From: a virus
Reading direction: 5' to 3' (one strand)
Virus record (IMG/VR): IMGVR_UViG_3300010885_026776
Span: 1-38,223 of that record
Length of the DNA stretch: 38,223 nucleotides
Below are positions 16,712-23,750 of the stretch, one piece after another (the first letter of the stretch is position 1; every line of letters starts with the position of its first letter). Made by a program: the position numbers and the translations under genes. The notes beneath the pieces are model-generated. The model made no database searches. It was not told the DNA's origin and saw only the letters and a program-made list of their open reading frames with translations.

Positions 16712-17557
16712 TTAGGAAGGTTTATTCCGGCTGATCCACTTGTCGAGGATCGGCTTGAACGTCGGTGGAAGATCCGATTTGATCGGGAGGTTTCGGGTCT
16801 TAACATCAGCCATCGCACTAGCCGTGTTCCAAGTCCATTTATCCGCCGATCTCTCGCAGAGGATAACGTCGGAGAACATGGCAGGGAACTTCGGGGCCAG
16901 GGCCTTGCCGAGAGTGGAAACCATGAGCTTCACCCCGCCGAGGATGGTGTCGGTTTCCCTTTCCACATGGGACAAGAGGACGAAGTGACAAGGGCAGTTA
17001 TCGCACAACATTCGGGTTAGTTTCTCGACTTGGTCCTGGGCAATCCCCCAATCGGACTGGTTCCGAACGGCTTTCCCGCCGACGACAAGAGCCATGGCAC
17101 ATTGCGCTAATCCCGTCATGCCGTCAACGACTAAAACGCGGGTCTGGTCCCATTGGTTGACAGGGCCGAACTTGGTGTTGGTGCGATCGTCAGGAAAGTT
17201 GTTCAGGGCTTCAAGGAGGGAGATGAACTGGTTATGCTTGGACTTGTTTGGGTCGGACATTTTTGCCAAGGCGTCGAGGTTGAGCATGTTGATGTTCTTG
17301 GCATTGGCGATGAGTTGGGTGAAGTCGGCGGTGGGGGCGGCGACCTTATGCCAGTGGAGATTGGCGGGGATGGGAAGGCCGCGATCTGTCCAATAGCCGA
17401 GAAGGGACTCCATGCCGGACTCAAGGGCGAGGTAGAAGGTTTCAATGCCGGTGTCTACAAGGGTGCCGATGGAGTGGGTCTTGCCAGTACCGGATGGACC
17501 CATGAGAAGGGCGTTGAAGCCGGGGAGAGTGAAAGGTGGGGAGAGGTTAGGTGTCAT
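16712..17557 (-). CDS. Sak4-like RecA-fold ATPase (single-strand annealing)
   Basis: The product is 281 aa. Walker A is GPSGTGKT at 20-27; a Walker B-like strand with Asp (TRVLVVDGM) comes near residue 145, followed by the LSHVERETD region near 200. This compact RecA-like core without extra domains is the pattern of Sak4/AAA_24 phage recombinases. The gene overlaps the upstream zinc-protein gene as ATGA and lies between a Cas4-like nuclease and a putative ssDNA-binding protein, the usual recombination set. It should anneal or exchange strands during phage DNA replication or repair. Confidence 0.75.
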   Translation of the reverse strand: MTPNLSPPFTLPGFNALLMGPSGTGKTHSIGTLVDTGIETFYLALESGMESLLGYWTDRGLPIPANLHWHKVAAPTADFTQLIANAKNINMLNLDALAKMSDPNKSKHNQFISLLEALNNFPDDRTNTKFGPVNQWDQTRVLVVDGMTGLAQCAMALVVGGKAVRNQSDWGIAQDQVEKLTRMLCDNCPCHFVLLSHVERETDTILGGVKLMVSTLGKALAPKFPAMFSDVILCERSADKWTWNTASAMADVKTRNLPIKSDLPPTFKPILDKWISRNKPS

Positions 17558-17898
17558 TCGGAAGGTCCTTGGTTATAGGGATGGGCAGGTGAAGATAGGA
17601 ACTCAAGTTCTGCTTGGAGTTGAAGAGCGAGCCAAGCCCTAGGCTGCTCTGTTGAGCAGAGGTAGCCAGCTTCAACAGACCCAGGCAGGCAGAACTTATT
17701 TCCGGGGCAGGAAGGACAACAACCGGAGATGAACGAGAAGTTTGATTTTCTCCCATTGATCTTGGCCTTCATCATGGCGTAGCTGGAACCACAATAGATA
17801 CAAAGCCATTTCAGGCTCCGACCTACCAACTGCGGATTGATTGGGAAGTCTGTTACAACTTCCCAACCGTTGTAGTACCATTCACGCTCCAGTTGCAT
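17554..17898 (-). CDS. Cysteine-rich zinc-binding protein
   Basis: The product is 114 aa from the ATG at 17898. This start lies inside the end of the nuclease gene (17-base overlap), and the gene ends in an ATGA overlap with the Sak4-like gene. Cysteines are at 33, 36, 60, 61, 64 and 70 (CIYC, then CCPSCPGNKFC), which can form a zinc ribbon. I do not recognise the family. Its place between the nuclease and the annealing ATPase suggests a DNA-binding partner in recombination. Confidence 0.65.
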   Translation of the reverse strand: MQLEREWYYNGWEVVTDFPINPQLVGRSLKWLCIYCGSSYAMMKAKINGRKSNFSFISGCCPSCPGNKFCLPGSVEAGYLCSTEQPRAWLALQLQAELEFLSSPAHPYNQGPSE

Positions 17899-18835
17899 TG
17901 AACGACCGGAGGTAAGCATCATATTCTTCGACTGTTTGTTCCTGCCGAGCGAGAGGGTTCCAAACTCGCGGGGTGAAGTAGGTCTGGAGCCAGGCTTCAG
18001 GATCGGAGGACTTACAAACCTGGACCAAGGAACACCCCCCATACTCCGCACAAGCGTGATCGAGGTTGTAATCCCAATACCCCTCTTCCCAGCACTTGAT
18101 CATTCGCTCAATGTCACGACAAGTCTGATCGAGCCATCGGTCGATTTCGTAAGGACTGCGGTAAGAGAGGACTTCTTGTGTGTCGTATTTGGTCTTGAGA
18201 ATGGAAACTCCTCGGATAACCACGCCCGCTGGATTGAGGCCAGACTCCCGAGCGGCCCAGCAATAGCCGGTGAACTGGGATCGCATTTCCCACTGCCGAG
18301 ACCAGCTAGGTCCAAGCGAAGAAGTTGTTTTCTCGTCATAGATGTAGACTCCGCCGTAAGCGTTGGCAATCATGTCCGCCCGACCTGTGTAAACGAGAGG
18401 ATCTCCAGTGATCGGATGATTGATCGGGAGAGGCTGAGCAAAAGAGAACTCAATTCCACGGCGACCGTCGGAGAAGTGGATTGGGATCGCTCCGTCCGAG
18501 CCAAGAGGGTAACGCTCGAAGTAAAACTCAAGAGCGCCTGCAGTGCGTTCCAGTGATTTGGCACTGTCGGGTGGGCACTCAAAATCTCCATACTTTCGGA
18601 GAAGCGCTTGTAGCCCGATCGCAACAGCATCTTCCGGCGGGGCGGCATCTTGGTAATAAGCTCTTCGAGCAGCTTCGATACCATCGGCGAAAGCCCCTCC
18701 GGCGATAAGGTGGACGGACTCATTGGCAGGTTTCCAATGCTGGATGTATTGGCGCAACATCTTTTGGGGGCAGGAGCGGAAGGTGCCAAGGGCGGTCGAG
18801 TCTATGGCGATGGGGAAGAAGAGGCGATCGACCAT
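17882..18835 (-). CDS. Cas4/RecB-like PD-(D/E)XK nuclease
   Basis: The product is 317 aa. The nuclease core is clear: GRAD at 151-154, DEKTT at 167-171 (the D-E-K triad) and QFTGYCWA at 187-194. Cys22 together with Cys263, Cys269 and Cys275 fits the iron-sulphur cluster arrangement of Cas4 and AddB-type enzymes. It should act as a DNA exonuclease supplying single strands to the Sak4-like protein. The ATG overlaps the previous stop as TGATG. There is no CRISPR array here, so a CRISPR role is not suggested. Confidence 0.85.
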   Translation of the reverse strand: MVDRLFFPIAIDSTALGTFRSCPQKMLRQYIQHWKPANESVHLIAGGAFADGIEAARRAYYQDAAPPEDAVAIGLQALLRKYGDFECPPDSAKSLERTAGALEFYFERYPLGSDGAIPIHFSDGRRGIEFSFAQPLPINHPITGDPLVYTGRADMIANAYGGVYIYDEKTTSSLGPSWSRQWEMRSQFTGYCWAARESGLNPAGVVIRGVSILKTKYDTQEVLSYRSPYEIDRWLDQTCRDIERMIKCWEEGYWDYNLDHACAEYGGCSLVQVCKSSDPEAWLQTYFTPRVWNPLARQEQTVEEYDAYLRSFNATGA

Positions 18836-19104
18836 CAGAAGGGCACCTCTGTGAAGTCGGCATCTTCGATGTTGGGGTTGGTCGGTGCAGTCAGCTGCGG
18901 GACTGCAATATCCGCCGAGACTAGGGCCTTGATCATATCATTCCGCTTGCGATCGAGAGCCGCCACGCAGATGGCTTGGATCGCTGCGGCTTCGTTTTCG
19001 TCGAAGTCGATCTGGGTCTTGGTCTTTCCATCGGTCATGTCGAAGTGGCCGGTGATGGGCTTGTCTTGGCTGTAGGTCGAGAGATAGACGCAAACGATGT
19101 GCAT
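18835..19104 (-). CDS. Unknown small acidic protein
   Basis: The product is 89 aa. The ATG at 19104 has AAGGAAC upstream. The N-terminal half has beta-like segments (MHIVCVYLSTYS, then TKTQIDFDENEA), followed by a helical AAAIQAICVAALDRKRND region and an acidic tail ending ADFTEVPF. An acidic tail ending in Pro-Phe recalls the C-terminal tip of ssDNA-binding proteins, but the body is too short to assign. It is coupled to the nuclease gene (TGATG). Confidence 0.6.
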   Translation of the reverse strand: MHIVCVYLSTYSQDKPITGHFDMTDGKTKTQIDFDENEAAAIQAICVAALDRKRNDMIKALVSADIAVPQLTAPTNPNIEDADFTEVPF

Positions 19105-19133
19105 GGGATTGTTCCTTGTTCCGAGGTTGAAGA

Positions 19134-19340
19134 TCAGAGTCCGAAGTCTGCAAGCAGGTCGTCGCCGGAAACGACCGGAGTCTTGGTTCGAGGGGAGGAC
19201 TTCGCCGCCGGCATGGCGAGGCGTTCTTGACGGAGGAAGCGGATAGCCTCGCGAGTTTCGTCGAGGGACAAGCCCTCGGTGGAGCGAGCCTTGAGGCGGA
19301 GTTCGGCTATGCGCTGTTGAGTAGGGAGGGAGGGAAGCAA
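19134..19340 (-). CDS. Small conserved phage protein with C-terminal LLADFGL motif
   Basis: The product is 68 aa from a TTG at 19340, with AAAGGA about 9 bases upstream. A helical first half (RIAELRLKARSTEGLSLDE, then REAIRFLRQERL) leads through a basic linker to a C-terminal DDLLADFGL. Small proteins of this layout occur in other phages near replication genes. The last residues match motifs at 22295-22921 and 26094-26633. It is the first gene after a promoter overlapped by a 40-bp palindrome. Function unknown; the tail looks like a protein-interaction peptide. Confidence 0.65.
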   Translation of the reverse strand: MLPSLPTQQRIAELRLKARSTEGLSLDETREAIRFLRQERLAMPAAKSSPRTKTPVVSGDDLLADFGL

Positions 19341-19359
19341 AGTGGAAAATCCTTTCGGG

Positions 19360-19399
19360 AAATCTCCGGGGATTTGGGGAATATAATCCCCGGAGATTT
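19360..19399 (-). promoter_or_regulatory. 40-bp palindromic operator across a promoter
   Basis: AAATCTCCGGGGATT (19360-19374) and AATCCCCGGAGATTT (19385-19399) are perfect 15-bp arms around a 10-base spacer. The palindrome covers the -10 box and start region of the leftward promoter at 19380-19408. The inner 32 bp (11-bp arms, 10-base spacer) have the same geometry as the other family members. The placement is that of a repressor operator. Confidence 0.7.
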
Positions 19400-19408
19400 G
19401 ATTGTCAA
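19380..19408 (-). promoter_or_regulatory. Sigma70-type promoter, leftward
   Basis: Reading the - strand, TTGACA (19403-19408) is followed after exactly 17 bases by TATATT (19380-19385). It is the best promoter match in the genome and lies just upstream of the 68-aa gene, so it should drive the recombination and replication genes from there leftward. Confidence 0.8.
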
Positions 19409-19427
19409 CTAGGGTTGATCGCTTGGC

Positions 19428-20759
19428 TCACGCGACATGGAGTTCTTCCCGCTGCCTGGTGCAAGCGACATAGAGGCTGCGGAAAGCTTCCCCACGGTTG
19501 CGGTTGAGCATGATATCTTCAAGGTCGATGAAACCTTTCAGGATGCTGGAACCTTGGGACATGTGGCTGGTCCAGGCATAGGCGTGACGAACATCGTGGA
19601 AGGCGTCTTTCAATAGCCAGAATTCTTTCCACTTGTAGCGTTTGCCGTTCTTTGCTTCCTGGGAGAGTTCATTAAGCCGGTTGTTGAGATGAAACTGGCC
19701 GGAGGGGGTGAGAGTTCGGATGGTGAACTTTTGCCCTGTCTCATGCATGACAAGGAGGTTGAAGATTTCGAACTCCTTGTAGAAAGGGTGGGAGCCGATG
19801 GCAACGGCCTCAATCGTGGCTTCCTCGGCGTTTTGCATGAAGGTGTTGTCATCGAGGTCTTTGAGCGGAGCCTTTGCCACAATCTTGTCACCGGGTAGCC
19901 ACTGGTTGGACTTGGCCTCGATCCGACCGAAGATCAGGAATCGGATATAGTTGTTGTGAGCATCGACTGTGACATTGCGCCAAGCGATGATCTTTGCATC
20001 GCCGGCTTTGAAGAGGTCGAGGTTTTCTTCAATGCGGTTAAGCCACTCGGCTCGACCCCAGCGATAAACAGGGGCGTTGGTCTCAATCTTGATCGAGGGG
20101 AATGGTGCGTCCACGATCTTTCGGATGGAAGTTGCAAGGTCAAGCATGGAGTTGCCATACCGCATGACGGTGGTAAGTTCCGCTCCACGAGCGACCTTCC
20201 AGACAGGGGAGGTTGTCTCCCCGACTGGTGGAAGCTGGGCAGGGTCGCCCATGAAAATGAAGGGGACGCGCCATTGGTCATATGCGTCCTTGATCGCATC
20301 CATGAGGAAACGGTTGACCATGGAGGCTTCGTCCACGACAATGACCTTGAAACCGGATAAGTCAACTGGTTCCTCTGGTCTAGAGAGTTCCTTCACTTCA
20401 CCGTTTGCTTGAAGGGACAGTCCGAGCAGTGAATAGATTGTTTTCGAAGGGCTACCCTGCAAGCCTGCGCCATCGAGGTAGTTTCGGAGGACCTTGACGG
20501 CTTTGTTTGTTGGTGCGGTGAAGCAGATCTGGTCGGGTTTGAAACGCAAGGTTCCATCGGGGAGGGTCACCTTTGCCAAGAGGGTGATGGAGAAGGACTT
20601 GCCGGTGCCGGCATAGCCTTTGAGGGTGAAGAAGCGGTCGGAGTTGTCGAGGAAGGAGAGCATGGCAGAGAGAGCAGCGGCTTGCTCGGGGGTGGGAGTC
20701 ATGGAAGGGGTGGGCGGATTGATGCCTTCGTCATCGAGGATAGGAGTTAGGCTTGACAT
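19428..20759 (-). CDS. RecD/Dda-type SF1B DNA helicase
   Basis: The product is 443 aa from the ATG at 20759, which has GAAAGGAAA upstream. Helicase motifs in order: motif I GYAGTGKS at 48-55, Ia TAPTNKAVKVL at about 81-91, motif II VVDEAS at 141-146, motif III GDPAQLPPVG at 171-180, and the C-terminal motif VI YVACTRQREEL. The DEAS and GDPAQLPPVG pair is typical of RecD2/Dda helicases, which move 5' to 3'. It probably serves phage replication or recombination. A promoter and palindrome follow the gene. Confidence 0.9.
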   Translation of the reverse strand: MSSLTPILDDEGINPPTPSMTPTPEQAAALSAMLSFLDNSDRFFTLKGYAGTGKSFSITLLAKVTLPDGTLRFKPDQICFTAPTNKAVKVLRNYLDGAGLQGSPSKTIYSLLGLSLQANGEVKELSRPEEPVDLSGFKVIVVDEASMVNRFLMDAIKDAYDQWRVPFIFMGDPAQLPPVGETTSPVWKVARGAELTTVMRYGNSMLDLATSIRKIVDAPFPSIKIETNAPVYRWGRAEWLNRIEENLDLFKAGDAKIIAWRNVTVDAHNNYIRFLIFGRIEAKSNQWLPGDKIVAKAPLKDLDDNTFMQNAEEATIEAVAIGSHPFYKEFEIFNLLVMHETGQKFTIRTLTPSGQFHLNNRLNELSQEAKNGKRYKWKEFWLLKDAFHDVRHAYAWTSHMSQGSSILKGFIDLEDIMLNRNRGEAFRSLYVACTRQREELHVA

Positions 20760-20784
20760 TGAGATTTCCTTTCGGATAGTTGGC

Positions 20785-20916
20785 TTATCGCCGGGTGGGT
20801 TGCTCGGGTTGAATAGGTGTGCGAGGGATGCCTTTCTTCGCCAGCCAAGCAGAGGTCGAGGGGGCAAAGACTGGCGGAAAGGCAGTTTCTTGTTGGTGGT
20901 TACGAGGCTGGGTCAT
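20785..20916 (-). CDS. Small unknown protein (43 aa)
   Basis: The frame starts in an ATGA overlap with the stop of the 67-aa gene and ends 25 bases before the helicase start. The peptide is Pro/Gln-rich with a central STSAWLAKKGIPRTP segment. Coupling on the upstream side is the main evidence that it is translated. No function is evident. Confidence 0.5.
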   Translation of the reverse strand: MTQPRNHQQETAFPPVFAPSTSAWLAKKGIPRTPIQPEQPTRR

Positions 20917-21116
20917 AGGGGTAGAAACTCCATAAGGTAGTCCGGTTCGAGGCCGAAGTAGTCTTCGAAGAGCTGCTCGATTTCATCGAGCGAGGCTGAT
21001 TCATCCAGGTATTCCTCAAGTTCGGATTTGAACTCGTTGATAAGGTCGAGAGCATCTTCAGCACTCATACCATCACGCTCCATAAGAACGGTTTGGACAC
21101 TTGGCAGGTCAGTCAT
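20913..21116 (-). CDS. Small acidic helical protein
   Basis: The product is 67 aa from the ATG at 21116, overlapping the previous gene by 8 bases. It is strongly acidic (SELEEYLDESASLDEIEQLF) and predicted helical. Similar tiny acidic proteins occur in many phages as inhibitors or DNA mimics, but nothing specific can be claimed. Confidence 0.6.
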   Translation of the reverse strand: MTDLPSVQTVLMERDGMSAEDALDLINEFKSELEEYLDESASLDEIEQLFEDYFGLEPDYLMEFLPL

Positions 21117-21378
21117 TTTTAACAATCCTCATTCCTAGTTTGCGGACTTGACTCCGCGGGGTTGGTGCGTAGGCTTTGGTATTCCCATCAGCATGGCCTT
21201 GGGCTTGGGTCCTGGTCGAGTGCCGACCGATGACGGAAGTTTCTGTGTATTTTTTCCCCTTTCGTGTGTAAGTGTCGATACGGAGGACGGCCCAAGACGT
21301 GACTTGGTGAAGTTCGCAAGGAACGTACTTGGTCCCGTCGGAGCGTTGGGCTTGGACGGTGAAGGTCGGCCGCGGCAT
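21109..21378 (-). CDS. Small basic protein of unknown function
   Basis: The product is 89 aa from the ATG at 21378 (TAATG overlap with the preceding gene). It is beta-rich in the first half (TFTVQAQRSDGTKYVPCEL, WAVLRIDTYTRKG) and basic at the C-terminus. The regular strand pattern suggests a small barrel. No family is recognised. Confidence 0.6.
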   Translation of the reverse strand: MPRPTFTVQAQRSDGTKYVPCELHQVTSWAVLRIDTYTRKGKKYTETSVIGRHSTRTQAQGHADGNTKAYAPTPRSQVRKLGMRIVKND

Positions 21379-21563
21379 TAGACATTCACCCCACGAGACT
21401 TCAACCACTCGGTAAAGAGGGTCTTGATCAAGTTCGCCACCGCGCCGTGAGGGACTTTCCCTTCCAGTTCGGAGAACAGTTCGAGGTGGACCTTGGAGTA
21501 TAGGGACTCTGGAACGTGGGTTTCAAGCCGTCGAGGGCGGTCTATGTTACGGATACGGGGCAT
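21378..21563 (-). CDS. Small DNA-binding candidate (ribbon-helix-helix-like)
   Basis: The product is 61 aa from the ATG at 21563, with AAGGA 9 bases upstream; an ATG at 21599 would overlap the previous gene. The layout is a basic MPRIRNIDRPRRLETHVPE strand followed by two helices (SLYSKVHLELFSELEG, AVANLIKTLFTEWL), compatible with an Arc/MetJ-type fold. Small proteins with this RPRRLE start occur in other phages. It is a candidate binder of the palindromic operators, by inference only. Confidence 0.6.
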   Translation of the reverse strand: MPRIRNIDRPRRLETHVPESLYSKVHLELFSELEGKVPHGAVANLIKTLFTEWLKSRGVNV

Positions 21564-21579
21564 GGGATTGGTCCTTGAC

Positions 21580-22116
21580 TTAGTGTGTGGAAACTTCATT
21601 CAGATCTTCCTGCACATACGTCATGGAAGGTCCGACGGTTTCGACGCGGGAAGTCAGGCTGAGGGAATGGGCCAGGTTGAAGCCATGATCGTCGCAGCAA
21701 TCAGCGCAAAGGTGCGTGATGACTGGTTGGATCATGGTTTGCTTGGGGAGGAGAGGCATGGGCTTCGACACCCGAACCCAGCGTTGGGTCGTGGGCTTGC
21801 GGATGAGTTGCTGGAGTTCCATGAACTGGAGGAAGATGCGGTGGACGGAACCACAGCCATCGCAGGTTTGCTCGGAGAAGAGCGCGACGGTGGAGATTGC
21901 ACCCCATTCGTTCGCTTCAAGGATGGCGGAGAGGGCTTTGAACTTCCCGGAGGCTTCGGCCCGAGCGGCGGAAGAGAGGGAAGTTGTGTTCGCTCGTTTT
22001 TTTGCCAAGTCGCGCTCGGCCTTGAGTTTGTCCTGGGCTGTGATCTTGGCTATTTCGGCTTCGAGTTCGAGGAAGAAGGGATCGGACGCTAAGTCTGTGA
22101 TTGTGGCTTGTGACAT
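21580..22116 (-). CDS. Unknown protein with two Cys-rich knuckles
   Basis: The product is 178 aa from the ATG at 22116, with GGGAG 8 bases upstream. The first 80 residues are helical and charged; then come CDGCGSVH and, about 50 residues later, HLCADCCDDH, which could jointly bind zinc. It is the first gene after palindrome and promoter sequences at 22143-22183, so it likely starts a transcription unit. No family is recognised. Confidence 0.65.
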   Translation of the reverse strand: MSQATITDLASDPFFLELEAEIAKITAQDKLKAERDLAKKRANTTSLSSAARAEASGKFKALSAILEANEWGAISTVALFSEQTCDGCGSVHRIFLQFMELQQLIRKPTTQRWVRVSKPMPLLPKQTMIQPVITHLCADCCDDHGFNLAHSLSLTSRVETVGPSMTYVQEDLNEVSTH

Positions 22117-22142
22117 TTGCTTACTCCCAAATGACGGGAAAA

Positions 22143-22183
22143 CCCCGTAGATTATATCTAGCATATCTACGGGGATAATGCAA
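22143..22183 (-). promoter_or_regulatory. 32-bp palindrome with promoter-like boxes
   Basis: CCCCGTAGAT (22143-22152) and ATCTACGGGG (22165-22174) are the arms of a 32-bp palindrome. On the - strand it contains TATAAT (22151-22156). TTGCAT (22178-22183) lies 17 bases upstream of TAGATA (22155-22160), giving a possible promoter for the 178-aa gene. It lies between a strong terminator and that gene, where a promoter is expected. Confidence 0.6.
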
Positions 22184-22205
22184 CTGTTTTTGTTCCCTTT
22201 GCGCA

Positions 22206-22242
22206 AAGAAAAACCCCAGGCAAGATAGGCTTGCCTGGGGTT
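22206..22242 (-). terminator. Intrinsic terminator, leftward
   Basis: CCCCAGGCAAG (22214-22224) pairs perfectly with CTTGCCTGGGG (22230-22240) across a 5-base loop. On the - strand TTTTTC follows. It ends the transcript of the 208-aa gene. Confidence 0.88.
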
Positions 22243-22294
22243 CTCTATTCGGCAGGGAAGAAGCTACCGAAAGGAGGGGGAAAGGTTACTTTTT

Positions 22295-22921
22295 TTACTT
22301 GGCAATCGAGACATGCTCTTCGCCGAAGTCAATGTCGGCGTCGTCATCAACATCGTTCGAAGACACCGGATCGCCCAGACCGAAGTCCGCCAGCAAGCTG
22401 GAGGTATCGACCGTGGTCTTGGCCTTGGCACCCTTTTCCGCCTCGATGCGCTGGATGATCGGCCGCAGCTTGTCGGTCAGACGGAGAGCGACCTTCTGCT
22501 TGAGGGTGAGCGGTGCGAGGAAGGCCTTGGCCGCTTCCACCGACTTCCCGGAGGCTTCGACCAGCGCGCGGAGCAGGACGGAAGTCCCAGCGAACGCACC
22601 GGCTTCACGCTTGGTGTTCCAGTCCCCGGCATGGAGCCGAGCGAGAAGGTCATCCATCGCAATGACGGCGTCTTCGATATCGGCTTCGTTCGCGATCTCA
22701 TCGCCGAGCTTCTGAGCCGCGCCGTGAGCAGCGAGCTTTAGGATCAGGCTCGGGGGCGAGAGGAAGGTACGAGTTTCACCATTGAGGAAGTCGAGGACGA
22801 CCTTGACTTCACCAGTCTCGTCGTTGAAGGTGGCGGTCTTGACAAGCTTCTGGCGCTTGTTGAAGTGGGCAACACGTCCGTCGGTCATGGCGACGGGGGT
22901 CTTTTCGGCGGCCTCGGCCAT
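22295..22921 (-). CDS. Conserved phage protein with internal LLADFGL motif (paralogue of 26094-26633)
   Basis: The product is 208 aa from the ATG at 22921, with AAGGAACC upstream. Order of segments: a TDGRVAHFNKRQ start, beta strands (VKVVLDFLNGETRTF), LKLAAHGAAQKLGDEIAN, a helix with LLARLHAGDWNTKREAGAF, a long helix ending LRPIIQRIEAEKG, then SSLLADFGLGD and an acidic Asp-rich tail. The same order is seen in the + strand gene at 26094. Proteins of this type are found in other phages; function is unknown. The acidic tail and motif suggest partner binding. It has its own strong promoter and terminator, so it is expressed as a single-gene unit, probably abundantly. Confidence 0.75.
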   Translation of the reverse strand: MAEAAEKTPVAMTDGRVAHFNKRQKLVKTATFNDETGEVKVVLDFLNGETRTFLSPPSLILKLAAHGAAQKLGDEIANEADIEDAVIAMDDLLARLHAGDWNTKREAGAFAGTSVLLRALVEASGKSVEAAKAFLAPLTLKQKVALRLTDKLRPIIQRIEAEKGAKAKTTVDTSSLLADFGLGDPVSSNDVDDDADIDFGEEHVSIAK

Positions 22922-22976
22922 GGGAAGGTTCCTTTTGCTTGGTTGGCGGCAGGGTTGAATTATCGTGCCGGAATTG

Positions 22977-23005
22977 AATATGATGGATGGGATGGGATTT
23001 GTCAA
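22977..23005 (-). promoter_or_regulatory. Sigma70-type promoter, leftward
   Basis: On the - strand TTGACA (23000-23005) and CATATT (22977-22982) are 17 bases apart. The promoter lies about 55 bases before the 208-aa gene. Confidence 0.75.
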
Positions 23006-23047
23006 TAGAATATGCGGGCTGGTGTAGGATTTGTCTAATCGAGGCGA

Positions 23048-23386
23048 TTAGAGAACCAATCTGGTTAATTCCGGGTTCAGGGCTAGGAAATCAGAGAGGG
23101 GTCTAGGCTTGGCGGTTAGAAGGAGTTCCCAAACGCCGAAGGAAGATTCGGTGATCTTCGTGCGGAAGGACCAGGATTGGATGAAGTTGGTTAGAGTCAG
23201 ATCGGTTGTTGGTTGCTGGCGGATGAGATGGCGATACTGGCGGAAGGTCAGAGCCTCGGCCGCAGCCGCAGAGTGGGAAGGGAAACCTCCGCAGAGGATA
23301 GAGGTCGGGGTCGAAGCCACGGCCGAGCGGAGCCAGTTTGGGTACTTGGCGGAGTAGGTGCGGAAGTCGCGGGTGGCCCAGGTCAT
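23048..23386 (-). CDS. Unknown protein (112 aa)
   Basis: The ATG at 23386 is preceded by GGAGCAAGAG and overlaps the stop of a 13-codon frame. The protein is basic in the first half (RDFRTYSAKYPNWLRSAV) and has a helix-rich middle (EALTFRQYRHLIRQQ). It ends in LTRLVL. No family is recognised. It closes the operon that begins at the promoter at 24241-24269. Confidence 0.6.
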   Translation of the reverse strand: MTWATRDFRTYSAKYPNWLRSAVASTPTSILCGGFPSHSAAAAEALTFRQYRHLIRQQPTTDLTLTNFIQSWSFRTKITESSFGVWELLLTAKPRPLSDFLALNPELTRLVL

Positions 23387-23424
23387 TTCTCTTGCTCCAC
23401 GCGGGGTGGTAGTTTTTCGCTCAT
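23383..23424 (-). CDS. Possible 13-aa coupling peptide
   Basis: A 13-codon frame (MSEKLPPRVEQEK) has a strong AAGGAAAGGGG site and ATGA junctions with the genes on both sides. It may exist only to carry ribosomes from one gene to the next. Confidence 0.35.
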   Translation of the reverse strand: MSEKLPPRVEQEK

Positions 23425-23645
23425 GCCCCTTTCCTTAACAAATAGGCCCGGACTTGCATGCCGAGCGGGGTTAAAATGCTTTCACCGCGTTTCGGCAAAC
23501 CCTGTTTCCAGAGATGGGAGGAATAGAGCACAGTCTCGGTCCATTCTTGTTCCCAAGGTGTTTTTGAAGAAAATATTCCGCATAGGGCATCCCGCTGAGT
23601 CGCCGTCAGCCCTTTGGCTATCGCGGCAATTTCGTCCTGGGTCAT
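23421..23645 (-). CDS. Small unknown protein, possibly winged-helix
   Basis: The product is 74 aa. A start helix (DEIAAIAKGLTATQRDAL) and a KRGESILTPLGMQVRAYLLRK end give a pattern reminiscent of small winged-helix proteins ('..lT.lG..vr..L'). It overlaps the 34-aa gene as ATGA. A DNA-binding role is possible but unproven. Confidence 0.6.
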   Translation of the reverse strand: MTQDEIAAIAKGLTATQRDALCGIFSSKTPWEQEWTETVLYSSHLWKQGLPKRGESILTPLGMQVRAYLLRKGA

Positions 23646-23746
23646 TCCGGCGATCCTTTCATGGCTGCGATGGCGGCGTCGGCAGCGCGCCTGCGCCGGA
23701 CATGCGGCGTCCAGCCTGCGGGGAGGTCAGAAAGATCATCACTCAT
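23642..23746 (-). CDS. Small Ala/Arg-rich protein (34 aa)
   Basis: The frame begins 4 bases after the stop of the 148-aa gene, with AGAGGA upstream, and ends in an ATGA overlap with the next gene. The peptide reads MSDDLSDLPAGWTPHVRRRR followed by an Ala-rich helix. The stretch is clearly more GC-rich than its neighbours. No function is evident. Confidence 0.55.
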   Translation of the reverse strand: MSDDLSDLPAGWTPHVRRRRAADAAIAAMKGSPE

Positions 23747-23750
23747 AACT

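Noticed and set aside
17882-18835. CRISPR adaptation role for the Cas4-like nuclease
   Set aside because: There are no repeat-spacer arrays or other Cas genes in the window; the neighbours are phage recombination genes.
19360-19399. Palindrome read as a terminator of the helicase gene
   Set aside because: It overlaps a consensus promoter and no T-run follows the right arm on the - strand.
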